DNA of 64,000 bases. Source: Guadua angustifolia (Eukaryota > Streptophyta > Magnoliopsida > Poales > Poaceae). How positions within the stretch are numbered: position 1 is the stretch's first letter; each line of letters starts with the position of its first letter. Positions 24,477 through 35,850 of the stretch are shown here, in pieces. Location: the NCBI GenBank assembly GCA_036346375.1, contig CM070504.1, positions 9,793,890 through 9,857,889 on the forward strand, read 5' to 3'. Below the pieces are notes generated by a model. It saw nothing but the letters and a program-made list of their open reading frames with translations, did not search any database and was not told the origin of the DNA. Position numbers and translations under genes: made by a program.

Positions 24477-25396
24477 TGACAGCCCGTGATCTCTGAACGG
24501 GTTTTGTTCGGCAGAGGGCGTCTTTCGCCGCTAATCGAGAGGGCGAAAACCCTAGAGGACTCCCACGGAGGGTTTGGCGCCTATGAACTAAGAAGAACAA
24601 GCGATTTTACCTGTGTTCGTGCCCCTTGTGACAGTAGGTGAGGCGTCGAGGAATGGGCTTGTTGCGTAAACCCTTACTATCGATAAGTTCTGCACGGCAG
24701 CTCGCTGCTTCGACACGCAGACGGCGGTGGAAGGAGCCTTCGAGGCGGCCACCGTGGTGCTCACCTTTTCTGTTTCTGGCGGGCGAAAGGCGTGCCGCCA
24801 ATCGCCGCCACCCGCCACGCGGACGGCGCCGCAGCGTGGCGTGTTTCGCCACTGCCGCCGGGCGCCACGTGGACCGACGCCGGCGGCGGCCGCGACGCCG
24901 CCTGGCGATGGCCCGCCGCCACGTGGCTGGCGCGGCGAAAGGCGGCGTGTTTCGCCACCTGCCGCTGAAGCGCCACGGACCGACGCTGGCGGCGGCGTGA
25001 TCGCCCGCCGATGGTCCGGCCGCCGTGAAATTTGGCGCCGGCGAGCGAGCGTTTCGCCACTCGCGCCGCCGCGCCTCGTGGGACCGACGCCGCCGGCTGG
25101 GCGTGATCGCCGCCTGGCGGTTCCGGCCGCCACGTTGGCTGGGCGCGGGCGGCGGCGTCTTCGCCACTCGCTCGCCGGCGCCACGTGGACCGACGCTGGC
25201 CGGCGGGGCGTGATCGCCGCCCGATGGTCCGCCGCCACGTGGATCGGCGGCCAAAGCAGCAGCGCGTCGCCGCCACGGGCGCCACGGCGCCCGTGGACCG
25301 CCTTTGGCCGGGTGGCGGATCGCCGCCCGATGGCCCGGCCACACGTGGACCGTGACTTTATGCGGTGGAGAGGGTACCTAGCGTATATCTGTGACA
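24477..25396 (-). repeat. LTR of Gypsy element 1 (5' LTR in element orientation)
   Basis: About 920 bp, partner of 13671-14584. It contains the same GC-rich array, with CACGTGG near 24866, 24919, 25182, 25237 and 25345. Immediately inside (24430-24476, minus strand) lies the position expected for the primer-binding site, which I cannot assign to a tRNA. Confidence 0.85.
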
Positions 25397-25896
25397 ATAG
25401 TCGTTCCATTTTGACTTTATAATCCATTTTTTTTTGTTGTTTCTTATAGTTTGTTTTGTTCATCTTTTTTAAAAAATATCACATTATTTTTTACATAATT
25501 TAATTTGTGCAAGACTAAAAGCAAAAAGGGCCATATAGAAAAGAATAATATTATTTTCTTAAAAATTGCCACATCATTTTTTATGTAATTTAATTTATGT
25601 AAAAGTAATATATAATTAATATAAAAGGCTATCTGAGAAAAGAATAATATTCCTCGTCTAATGCCTTAAAAAAAATAAGTACTCCTTGATAAAATTATAC
25701 TAAAATGGAATTGAGGAGACGCAATTCGATTTCATCTATTAGATTTAGATTTGAAGATTCAAAATTTAAGTACTATTTAACAAGAAAATACTGAGATTCT
25801 CTTTAAACACCTCAAAAATAATTGCGAAGCATGAACGTCACATGCTAGATCTTAGGACCCACCATTTTCTCGTGCCTCTTTTGGGCACTATGATGG
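25397..25896. other. Intergenic AT-rich, nothing recognised
   Basis: Contains two similar AT-rich phrases (ACATCATTTTTTATGTAATTTAATT-like at 25475-25510 and 25570-25605) but no gene. Confidence 0.4.
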
Positions 25897-26062
25897 ATAG
25901 CCATGTGGCCGTGCGTTGCAACAGAAACTCAATTTGCGATAAAAAAGTTTATTTACAAAGAGTGCTAACAGTGGCAAAGGTGGGTAATTAAAGAGCAGTG
26001 GCAAAGATAGGTAATATTAATGAAGTGATGCGGAAAGAAACTCTTACTTTATATAGTAGAGA
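25897..26062 (-). mobile_element. Mini-Helitron, about 166 bp
   Basis: On the minus strand it begins TCTCTACTATATAAAG after an A (5' end at 26062) and ends with GTTGCAACGCACGG, a short spacer and CTAT at 25897, where CTAG would be expected. The terminal 80 bp resemble those at 1-115 and 56890-57008. Both ends belong to one family, so this is probably a short non-autonomous copy. Confidence 0.6.
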
Positions 26063-26123
26063 TTGATGGCAAGTAGCTCTCCAGACTCCTTAATCCTTAT
26101 ATGGTCCCCATTGGGACAACTTA

Positions 26124-26425
26124 GAGCATCTCCAATAGTCAAGTCTTAAAATAGAGTCCTATACCTCAAAATAGGGCCTAAACTAAAAAAATTAGGACCC
26201 AAGATAGCTATTGACTCCAGCAATTAGACCCTAAATCTCCAATCCTTCATTCATCCCTTCATTAGGGCCGGAGAGGAGCGTTGCTAAATATAGCTACAGG
26301 GCTCCGAGTCCTAAACCTATTTTGATAATTTTTCTCAAAATACAACCTCTCGTTGAGTGCTTTTTTCCATCAAAGCCCTATAATTACAATTAGCAACCTA
26401 TTTAGGGCTCCTCTTGGAGATGCTC
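26124..26425. mobile_element. MITE with GAGCATCTCCAA inverted termini
   Basis: It begins GAGCATCTCCAATAG and ends CTCTTGGAGATGCTC, a clear terminal inverted repeat, and is flanked by TTA on both sides (26121-26123 and 26426-26428). Length 302 bp. This terminal repeat and duplication fit PIF/Harbinger-derived MITEs of grasses. Confidence 0.85.
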
Positions 26426-26428
26426 TTA

Positions 26429-27053
26429 TGGGAATGCATATTTTAGAAGATTCAAGTGGGTGGTAGTTTTTTATTTTGTGTACAAATTCTACTTTTCATT
26501 ATGGAAGAAACTTTCCAGAATTCACTCTCGCAATTAGAAGCAGAATTTCTACATAAAATCAGAAGCTATCAACTACTTGAATTTTTTTAAATCCAAAATC
26601 TGCATTTCTATAATCGATCCGAAAAGGAGCCTTGGAATTACTTGACAAGTGATGTGGAAACGTTTACTGTAGTGATTTTGGTTACCACTACTCCTTAAAA
26701 TCAGCCAGCGTCATCTCAGGTCTTTGCGTTTTTGTTAGTCTTCTTACAGTTCTGGTTTAATCATACACCTGAAATTACACTCGTCTTTTGGTTACGAGTT
26801 AACCCAGATAAAATTGAAAAGAGCTGGTTTCCCATTGTCCCATTCCAATGCCGAAACAGAATTCATCTCGCTACAGGATTTCTTTAATTTGCTGTTCGAG
26901 GAAGCAAGGGGGGAGACGGCAAAGATCGATCAATAAGATATCAAATGAATCCAAGAAGGAAAAAAAAGCGAAGAAGAATCATTGAATCAATGTGAGTATA
27001 TGTGCTATGCGAAGTGCCAAGAAGCATTGCTCCAGCTTCGGCTCAGACTTCGA
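26429..27053. other. 3' flank of the bHLH gene
   Basis: AT-rich sequence; part of it is presumably 3' UTR of the minus-strand bHLH gene. No other feature recognised. Confidence 0.4.
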
Positions 27054-28513
27054 TCATTGTTGCGGCGGAGAGATCTTGAGGTCGAGGCCGACGTTGACCC
27101 CATTGTAAGCGATCGGCGCGAACATCCACATATCGTCCGAGCTCAATAGCTATACAGAAAGAGAAATAATCAGGATCTAATTGTTGGGAACATCGTAGTA
27201 CTCTGCAGTTTACAGAAGTCAGGTGCAGTTTTCTGATGATCAATGATCAGTGTAACGTACAGAGAGATACATCTTTTGAAGTAAAATGCATGGTCTATGA
27301 AAAATCGCTCATATTTTCTTAAAAGTACAATTGGAACTTTGCAAGAGCCAACCTTGATTTGGAGCTGCAAGAACTTGACGTAGTGGACAGCTTCTTCGAG
27401 CATTGTGCTGATGTCCACCTGAAAACGACGTCTTACATGCATTAGAACAACGTTTTTCCTAGATATTTATACCATTTTTGGTTCGGTCGGATGATTCGAA
27501 TAACTTGCCTTGGTTCCATTAGGGATAAGTTTCTGCAGAATCTTGAGCCGCTCATTGATCCGTTCTCTCCTTTTCTGTTGCACCAAAAGCAGAACAAACT
27601 TCAGATTCAGAACAGCAACAATTAACTAGTCAAACTATGCAACATCATTCTCGTTTACGCCAATTCCAGTACCCTGGCATAGAGGCTTTGCGGATCGGTC
27701 GCTGCCCCGCGTCCAGCCCTCGCCTTCGCACCGCGCCCACCTCCCGACGACGACTTCTTGGACGCGGAGCTCACGTTGCTGCACGCGGTCATCTCCAGCG
27801 AGTCGTCATCAGATAGGTAGTTGCTTGAGCTCTGCACATTTCCGTCGCCGTTGCTCTCCTCCTGGTTGCCTCGGCTGCACGCGCCCTTCTGCGCCTTCTT
27901 GGACGGCGCATTCTTACCCTTCTTCGGCACCTGCATCAGAGGGGCCCCCATACCGTCAGGTATCCTAATCTTTTTTTTTTTTTTTGAAACAAGGTCAGGT
28001 ACCCTAATCTGATGCACTGATGATAAATATGTTGCTGTCCTTTGATCATGAGTTCATGATGACACTTACCATCGTTGCCGTGGAGCGTGCTTTCTTCCTT
28101 GGAATGGTGTCCGTGGTACTCTCGTCCTTCTGATCCTCAAACTTTCTATTGCACGCCGACGTCTTGCTGGCGCCGTCCTGGTCGTCAAACTCGAGGTTCA
28201 GATCAACCGTGAAGCTCGGATCGGCCATATGCTCCTCCGGAACGAAGAAGTCCCCGGTCATCGTGCTGCTGTTGTAGTACCCATGGTAGTAGCTTGCGCC
28301 GGATTCGTTGTGCTGCTGCATGTAGCATGGTGCTGAGCTGTAGTACTGGTCAGCCTCATGGCCAGGCCAGTACATGGACGGTGGCGCCGGTTGCTTCTGC
28401 TGCGCCTGCTCATTGCCGAAGTACTTCACCCCGAGCAGCTGCGCCATCGCCTCGGAGTCCTCCACGGCGACTGACGGATCAAACGAGTGCCAGCTCGCCT
28501 CGAAGGACTCCAT
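27054..28513 (-). CDS. RSL: RSL-type bHLH transcription factor (root-hair regulator)
   Basis: Five exons: 28513-28070, 27930-27673, 27574-27509, 27418-27353 and 27149-27054. All introns are phase 0 and the product is 309 aa. The N-terminal 148 residues are acidic and Tyr/Gln-rich with VDLNLEFDDQD. A Ser-rich segment precedes the bHLH at about 223-284: ATDPQSLYARKRRERINERL, then KILQKLIPNGTK, then VDISTMLEEAVHYVKFLQL. This is diagnostic of RSL/RHD6-like class VIIIc proteins, which act in the nucleus to switch on root-hair growth genes (family knowledge). The Glu that usually contacts E-boxes in the basic region is replaced by Arg (SLYAR), a family trait. The C-terminal tail MWMFAPIAYNGVN and DLKISPP is also typical. 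Intron 3 has a GC donor (27508-27507). From memory it resembles rice RSL4; class II membership is likely, not proven. Confidence 0.93.
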
Positions 28514-28570
28514 CTTTTGGAGCTAGACGCTAATGGCTAAGTATCTTGTGAATGGCGATACGTGTGTCAG

Positions 28571-28580
28571 TATTTATAGT
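28571..28580 (-). promoter_or_regulatory. TATA box of the bHLH gene
   Basis: ACTATAAATA on the minus strand, about 60 bp upstream of the start codon at 28513, which leaves room for a short 5' leader of about 30 bp. Confidence 0.6.
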
Positions 28581-30016
28581 GGTAGTACTACTCTTTAGTT
28601 TTCGGTTCAGAAACGGAATGTTCGCGCGTACAACTCTGACCATTGCCCTTTGATCAGCATCAGCTTGGTGCATAGTTTAATTCGAGGCATGTAGGGGAAA
28701 TTCATTCCAGTTGGAGATGCTAGACAGCTAATCAAGACCGCTGAAATTCGCGCAACGATGGAATAGAAAAATGAGGAGCAAAATGCAGACAAAATACACG
28801 ATTTCGCCTGTGGGGCGATTGGAACGGATGCAATGAGTGAGCCTAAAGAGTACATATGAATGATTGGAGTAAATAAGCTCATGATTAGGTGACTGGTAGA
28901 GTAACGTACAGGGGTGATCTTATTTATATAAGTGATTTGCATTGGATGATCTTGACAAAACAAGAAATTTGGATGGTAGGACTGTAGTTGGCAATAAAGA
29001 AAAAATATGGTTGTGAAAGAGTTGGCAAGATCGTGGGGAAGAGTTTCCTGTCATCATAATTTCACAAGTAAAATAAAATAATTTGCTTCATATCATTGAT
29101 TCTGATCTTTGCCTCCCCACACAGAGACTTCATAACTAACACATTATTTCTGTGCTTTCAGTTTCTTGCCTTAAGTTTGAGGAAGGGAGACAAAAGAGTG
29201 GGCATTGGTGCTCGTGATTAGTAAAAGATTTGGATTAGTTCACTTTCATTCGTGTGTGTGTGTATTAGTTGGTCTACTAAGCCACGTAAATGCATTATCG
29301 ATCTGTTCTCTTGCCGGCAATAATCAGTAACTATGGGTCACTGATTAATTGCTTCGACAAACAATATTGCATAGTAACTTCTTGGAAAGCCATTCTTTTC
29401 AACAGGCAGTACATTTTTCCCCATTGTACTCGTTTGAACTTGGATTAGTCCGTTAGTCCTAGCTTTATCGAGTTCTGAAAAAGAAGTAGAAAAGTTTTGT
29501 AATATGCAAATGTTTACATGCTTTGCTTTCCTTATTGCAAACTTTATCTGTCAGATCTAAAGGTAAACCACATATGTATTTATTTTAGCAAATCTTGTAC
29601 GTCATGATTCATGCCTTTGTCATTCAGCAAACATGTACTTCAACACCATTTTTTAGTAGGTTTTTTTTTTAGTTTTTGCTACAATTTTTCAGCAGGTTCT
29701 GAGACAATTATCAAGGGACAGCTAGCTGCCTTACCAAGTCAGCATGGCACCCCCAGTCTCGTGATAATTATTTTGTTAAAGAAAGTTGGACAACAGCCTC
29801 AAACTCAAGGGGGGGAGGGGGTTAGAGAGAGAAGGCGCGGCATCATGTATCATCAAATTAAAGCCACGTTTGACCACCTCCAACCACCAAAAGAAAACAA
29901 GTACCGTGAAAATTGAAGTAATATATTTGCTCTACTTCCAACAATATTCTTTTCTACGTCTCCTTTTAAAAATTATATAAATATAAAAGTATGAATGGAG
30001 AGTAGATTGTGACAAC
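28581..30016. other. Upstream region of the bHLH gene, no gene
   Basis: Probable promoter and intergenic DNA. I see no open frame with a recognisable product and no delimited transposon until the MITE at 30020. Confidence 0.4.
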
Positions 30017-30019
30017 TTA

Positions 30020-30250
30020 GGGTCTATTTGTTTTAGCTTTTGATTCTGAATTCTGACCCTAAAAATAGATTAAAAAACAAACAGCCAGATTCTAGAATCC
30101 GATTTTCACAATCCAGCCCACACATACACACTAGAATCCACAATCCACTTTATATGTGTTTTTGGATTTCAGTTTTTAGAGATTCAGCTTCTCTACAACC
30201 ATAATTTAGAATCAGCTTTTAGAGAATCCAAAGCTGAAACAAACATGCCC
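30020..30250. mobile_element. Tourist-like MITE, 231 bp
   Basis: Begins GGGTCTATTTGTTT and ends AAACAAACATGCCC, an imperfect inverted repeat, flanked by TTA at 30017-30019 and 30251-30253. A second family member is at 2108-2335. Confidence 0.8.
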
Positions 30251-30253
30251 TTA

Positions 30254-31206
30254 CTCCTTCGTTTTTCTTCAAGATAGCTTATGACCTGCAGAGAAGCTAG
30301 ATAGCGTAGGCAGGTTTCTGAACTTAGGGGTTAGCACATAATGGAAGATAACACACATATTAATTTTTTTGGGTATGACTAACAAATTTAAGGACATTGA
30401 AGCACCGAAAATAGTGACTAGAAAGGATGTATGGGTGTAGGATCAAGGATAATCAACTAAAGGGGGTGGATAGAAGGTTTTAAAATTCTTCGGCTATAAT
30501 TGAAATAAATAATTAATGTAAGCAAGAATTATGTTTTTTTGACAATTAAAACCTAAATCCTCTAGGTTTCACTAAATGCATCAACAAGCTAAGTCTAATC
30601 AATTAAGCAATCCTAAACACAAAATCAATATGATAATCTAGTTAGGAATGTAAATAGCACAAATCAAATACTAGAAATCAAACCACAAAAGAAGATGAAC
30701 AAGAAATTTATCATGTAGTTTTGGAGACTTGTCAATCTCCCCTAATCCACGTTGAGGTAACTTGACCAACTTAAGCCAACTTCTTTGTGCAAATGAGCCT
30801 CTCTCGATCACTTTGGTAGCTTTTCCCCGCTGTAAGTAGGTGAGCTCCAGCCTTCACAAGCCACTGAGCTTTCTCATAAACTCTTTTGAGAAAGTCACCA
30901 GTTTCTTGGCCTCCAAGTCATCTAAGAGGCGGCAATCTCCAAGAGTAACAAGTCTTGACTGTTGCTTAAGATCAATTCAAGTGTCTAAAGGCTCAAATAC
31001 TAAAAGCACACTTGAATGATTCTAACTCTCTCAAAATAAGAATTTAATGCACAAGAGTGAGTTGAAGACTTGTTAGAGCTCAAATATGTTCAATGAGGTC
31101 CAAGAATTGCTCTAGTATGTAGGTATGGGGGTATTATAGCCCCCACCAATATTTCCAACCGTTGAGGGAAAATTATAGTAAAATTCAGCAATTCTAGGGC
31201 TGCTAC
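30254..31206. other. Unassigned, possibly older repeat
   Basis: No gene recognised. The sequence around 30430-31190 has the style of a retrotransposon LTR (short phrases such as AGGGGGTGGATAG, TATTATAGCCCCCACC) but I cannot find its partner. Confidence 0.35.
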
Positions 31207-31224
31207 CCACACTACTACAGAAAT

Positions 31225-31555
31225 CATCATCACAGACGGTTCGTAAACGTCATCAGAGACGGTTTTGTGAACCGTCAGTAACAATAGGTCTGTGATGAAG
31301 GAGATCATCAGAGACGGTTTTCCACCCATCTGAGAAAATTTTCATCACGGACGGTTATGATTTGAAACCGTCTGTGATATGTTAGTATCACAGGCGGTTT
31401 GTATTTAAAACCGTCTGTGATAGCTAAATATCACAGACGGTTTTAAATCATAACCGTCTGTGATACTAACATATCACAGACGGTTTCAAATCATAACCGT
31501 CCGTGATGTAAAGTTATCACAGACGGTTACAAATAAGAACCGTCTATGATGTCCG
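31225..31555. repeat. Left subterminal repeat array of the CACTA element
   Basis: ATCACAGACGGTT and its complement AACCGTCTGTGAT alternate about every 25-40 bp, forming head-to-head and tail-to-tail pairs. In CACTA elements such units bind the element's own DNA-binding protein (family knowledge). Confidence 0.9.
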
Positions 31556-31654
31556 TTTTTTCCCCCACCCCCAGAACCTCCATTATTTATCTTTGTTGTT
31601 GAAATTTCCATCAATATTTCTATAACGATATTTACAAGGCACTCAGAATTGTCA

Positions 31655-32215
31655 TGTTGCAACACGGTGAGAACATTGTTTTGAAAAATTTTAGATGTAC
31701 TTGATAGATTACTTCTAGGTAAGGTAATTAAAGATTGATAGTAAAGTCGGGTCTTCCATGTCCTAAGGACTTTGAACACTGATTGAATGGAGATTGGAAG
31801 ATTAGACGGAAGACACAGCAAGGAGTGTTCCCTTGGTTGCCGCCTTCTTCCGCTGCACTCACCGCCCATCGGCTTCCTCCCGCCTCTTTCTTCTTCATTG
31901 ATCTCGAGTACTTACCTCGTGATCGATAGGTCGGGCCTCGACTACACACGACCTATCAGGTGAGTAAAGTGAGTATTACAGTCGCTGGAAGAAGACAAAG
32001 AACCAAGGAGCCCTTGGTTGCCGCTTCTTCCGCTGCACTCACCGCCCATCCGCTTCCTCCCGCCTCTTCTTTTTCATTCAAGTCCGTGTTCCAAAGTCCT
32101 TCCGCATGGAAGACCCGACTTGCAATCACATTTGTTCAATCTTTAATTAGCCTAACTAGAGTAATCTATGAACTAAATCTACAAATTTTTCAAAATACCA
32201 TGTTCTCCCACCGTG
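31655..32215. repeat. Inverted duplication with internal direct repeat inside the CACTA element
   Basis: The stretch about 31665-31785 (TTTTGAAAAATTTTAGAT, GGTAATTAAAGATTG, CGGGTCTTCCATG) recurs inverted at about 32085-32210. Between the arms, CGCTGCACTCACCGCCCATC is directly repeated near 31850 and 32031. Confidence 0.8.
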
Positions 32216-33353
32216 GCACGCACGGTGACGCCGCACAAGAGCATGCCATTCCGCACTCAGACCGTGGCACGACGATGACTCAAGAAGGCCACTTCAGATG
32301 GCATGAAGCAAATCACACACTCCAAAGGTGTCGTTCGATCAAGCACTTATGGTTGCCGCCACTCGCCATGTCAAGGTATGGTCTTGGGTTGATTTATTAG
32401 TCGAGTTCCATCAACATTATCATAAGAAGGAGAAAAGCGCTACAAATGTTTATATTTTAAGTCTATCCCGACGGACAAACTGCTGCCTCAATGCATATAG
32501 GAAGTGCAGATATTCAATTACAACATTTATTATCGATCGTGTCTCGTAAATATTGATGCAGAATACCTAAGTAGATGAAAATTTTAACAACAAACCATAA
32601 ATAATAGAGGTTCTCGCTAGGGTGAGGGAAAACATCTAGGTCCAACAAGCAAGACATTGTTAAGTTGTTGCATTCAAGATGAGCAAATATGTATTAAGGA
32701 TAATATCATGTGATAATACAATGAATCGCATAAACAAGAATAACCGCAAGTTTTGGACATATTTTCCTAATTAATGAATACCATTTGACAATTGTACAAC
32801 CTCCGTGGTTATAAGGTCATGCGGAACGCTACGGTTTTATTTATTACTTCCGTGAGCGTGAAGAAACAAACTTTCCTCTAATGTTGCTCAAATCGACCGA
32901 TTCAATGCGCTTTTAACCATACCGCTATTTTTTTAGCTTATTTATGGTTTGCATGTTGTGGCAAACATAAAATCCACATAGGTTATTTCCGACCTTGCCG
33001 GGTGGCATCGCAAATAAAACCTACTGTTAGTTCTAGAGTCACTATTAGGGGTTTGAAATAGAATTGTTGTGTATAGCTGATACCGGAAAGTTCAAATCAT
33101 GTCAGTAGTTTAGTCCAATCTTTCACGTGTTTGAACGCTTCTACAAGATTGCAAAAGGTTAGCCTAAGCCATTCCAATAGCAATATAAACTCGAACAACT
33201 TACACGCACCATGTACGGAGGAAACGTGATTACCGCCGAGTAATTTTGCGATAGGTACTAAGTCGTGGTTTCCGCCACGCGGAATCAAGGTACTTAACCC
33301 GTTTGTGGTCGGTTCAATTACAATTAGAACCCAAAGTGAAACCTACATGTATA

Positions 33354-35560
33354 TCACAATGGACAATGAATGAAACAGAGTTGTGTGCACAAGATGCACT
33401 CAAAGTATAGCATGTGGTAGCACTTACCCCGGGTTATGGGGTATAAGTATGAGTTCTTTATCTTTTGTGCTAGCAATGCCTCTCGTGACGATTCCTCCAC
33501 CATGTTTATATCATCATCCATTGTTTGCTTTGAGACTATATGTGGGTCGAGGAAACCGATCGATAGTTTCTTCCGTGTCGCTTCAAGTTGCATGTATCTA
33601 TATATACAAAGGCTAATTATATATATATTGGAGGACATTTATCACTATTAGACTAATGTAGACCGTGATAGCACACACTTACAAGGTCCAAAGATCTTAT
33701 GAGTGCGCGCCGATGGCGCCGAGGTTGTAGAGATGGAACAAGTCCGTAAAATCGACCGTGAAGAAGCCCCCACGAAGTCGTTGAATAGATGTTCATACTT
33801 GAACATAACGCCGATACTTGTTGTATGCTCACGCCTCGCTTTCCAAACTTCTTGGGTGTACCACTTATGCAATTGTTGGCAAGATATACTAAGTGAAGTT
33901 ACGCTGCCTTTCGTTAGTAACGGCTCTCCTAGCTTGTATTGTTTAGCCAACTCAGCAGATGGATAGTCGATTTGTTCTTGCCTTTTCTTTCTTCTGCTTG
34001 CCCTTACCTTTCTTTTTGTTTTGTATGAACCCTTCACGGAGAGGAATGGGCAGAAAGAGGTCAACGTTATGTACATCAAGTGGAGTCTCGCTTCACGATC
34101 GCCGATTTGGTAGCCAACCGATCGACGGCGATACAATAGGCTAATCGATCGTCGCGGTTGTTGCATGACGTAAGGGACGAAAGCAGGAGATGTCGCCGCT
34201 AGGCCATTGGATGAATGTGCCAATGGCATCCCCAAGTTTCACGATCTCGCTGCTTACGGCTTCAGAGATCGACAATTTTGAAACTATCAAATACCCCGCC
34301 CACATTGACCTTGGTGAAACCCGACGCTATGATGGTACTGCACCATGGTCCCTTTGGGGATGGATACGCCATGCCCCAAGCAAATGCCGAGGAACGGTGC
34401 CATTGCTAATTCTCACTTGAGATTGCACTGCTGTGGCCACCTTAATGTCACATATGTGATAAGTCCCGCTATGTTCATCTATGTCACTTGGAGGAACGGA
34501 TGCACACCTGCTTCTTACGGCAAGTAATGACTTATGACATACTGGGCTTGTGCAAGATTTCTTTCTTGATTGGTGAGCCTTTCCTCGAGGATTCAGATCC
34601 TTTCATAAAATTCTTCTCTCGCCTCCCTCAACTCTTCTCTCAACTCTCCTCTCAACTTGTCCTCCAAATTCTTTATAAGATTTGACTCAAGGCCGGCTTT
34701 AGTTCTCTTCTTACTTCTGATATGTGGAAGTCGTCTGGGAATCCAGCTTTTCCATGGAACAAAAACCCTTTGCCTCTTGTACGCACTGTGGTGTTCCTTG
34801 TTTCAAGGCTATGGATGCATCTTTTCTCTCGTCTGGGAAAAAGAGCCATCGCACGATTGTGTACTCAACGCCACCGCAAGATCCGGACAAGTTATTTCAC
34901 TTATGAAGTCATGGACTAATTACGTAAAATTGGTAGTTCGATTTATATATTACCAGCGCTAGGCATTTCCTCGTCCGCTGGGTTTACAAAGGAGACGGCT
35001 ATGAGGACGTGGCATCCGACTCGCTCGCGCTTAGCCGCCTCCGCACGCTGATCTCGTGATCGGCGGAAATGGCGCGATACCTCCTCGCCCCTCCCCGCCC
35101 CATTGCGCCTTCTTCCCCGCCAGAGCAGCAGCGTTTAGTCCTGTGGGGTGAGTGTTCTTGCTTGCAAGGCCTTGTTTGTTTCATCGTGACGCATTTAATT
35201 CGCTCGTGGTCTTCATCCCAACAAAACGCCCCCACGTGTCCTCATCAATGAACCCATACTTCGAGTATGGAACCAGATCCTTCTTGACGTAGTCTACTAA
35301 AAGCGATGCTTGAAGGTCTTCCATGCCTTTCCGCCGCTAGCAAAGGCATACCGTCGCACTAGGGGAGCGGATTCTTCCGAATGTTGAACGATGAAAGAAT
35401 TTCCGTTAGCAAGGCATTGCGAGCCTCAATAGTCACCAACCTCCAGAAGATAGCGTGATCGAACCCGCTCCTGCCACTATCCCACACATATTCAAATGCA
35501 TTCACCGCCTTTTTTGGCTTTCTAGGGCCCCATCATTTGGATCGATCTCGTAATGGTATA
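33354..35560 (-). pseudogene. Second CACTA ORF: plant transposase domain plus Ulp1-like protease, broken
   Basis: Minus-strand frames near 35230-35300 read VPYSKYGFIDEDTWGRFV, as in the Ptta/En-Spm plant transposase domain. Frames at 33648-34235 include QYKLGEPLLTKGSVTSLSIS and LHKWYTQEVWKARREHT. At 33354-33640, KLSIGFLDPHIVSKQTM is followed in another frame by text resembling the His box of C48 (Ulp1) proteases. Such a second gene is common in plant CACTA elements (family knowledge). Multiple frameshifts. Confidence 0.55.
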
Positions 35561-35749
35561 TCGGTCTGCTGGCCTTTTGTTTGGTCCTTCTTGCATGCTG
35601 GTCGATTCTTCTTTTGAGGGCACATCATGTCCTTCGGACGATGGATTAGAGGACTACATCTTCTTTACAAGTTAAAATAGTTTCAAAGTAACTAAAAGTG
35701 AAGAACAAATAAAATCACATTAGAGTGAATGAGTTTGTGGATACCATGA

Positions 35750-35850
35750 CTTGTTATTAGCCTTTTAAAAGAACTAGCCTAAATGGCTTGTTATTAGCCT
35801 TTTAAAAGAACTAGCCTAAATGGCTTGTTATTAGCCTTTTAGCAAAAGAA
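35750..35850. repeat. 37-bp tandem repeat, about 2.7 copies
   Basis: CTTGTTATTAGCCTTTTA, AAAGAACTAGCCTAAATGG is repeated twice exactly and then partly a third time. Confidence 0.9.

Larger units (their letters stand above)
13671..25396 (-). mobile_element. Decayed Tat-lineage Gypsy LTR retrotransposon
   Basis: Two LTR-like direct repeats of about 0.9 kb (13671-14584 and 24477-25396) flank gag, protease, RT, RNase H and integrase fragments, all on the minus strand and in the order expected for Gypsy. A second RNase H of the archaeal type between RT/RNase H and integrase is the hallmark of the plant Tat lineage (family knowledge). A plus-strand ORF lies between integrase and the 3' LTR. No matching target duplication is seen (TCCAC left, ATAGT right). 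Every frame is interrupted by short indels. Confidence 0.85.

Noticed and set aside
23535..24479. Long plus-strand frames opposite gag of element 1
   Set aside because: Gag signatures are on the minus strand; the plus frames are Arg-rich shadows.
13671..25396. Reading element 1 as a plus-strand element
   Set aside because: Protease, RNase H and integrase signatures are all on the minus strand in the order expected for that direction.
24588..25463. 291-codon minus-strand frame
   Set aside because: Same LTR array effect; lies within the second LTR of element 1 and runs into flanking DNA.
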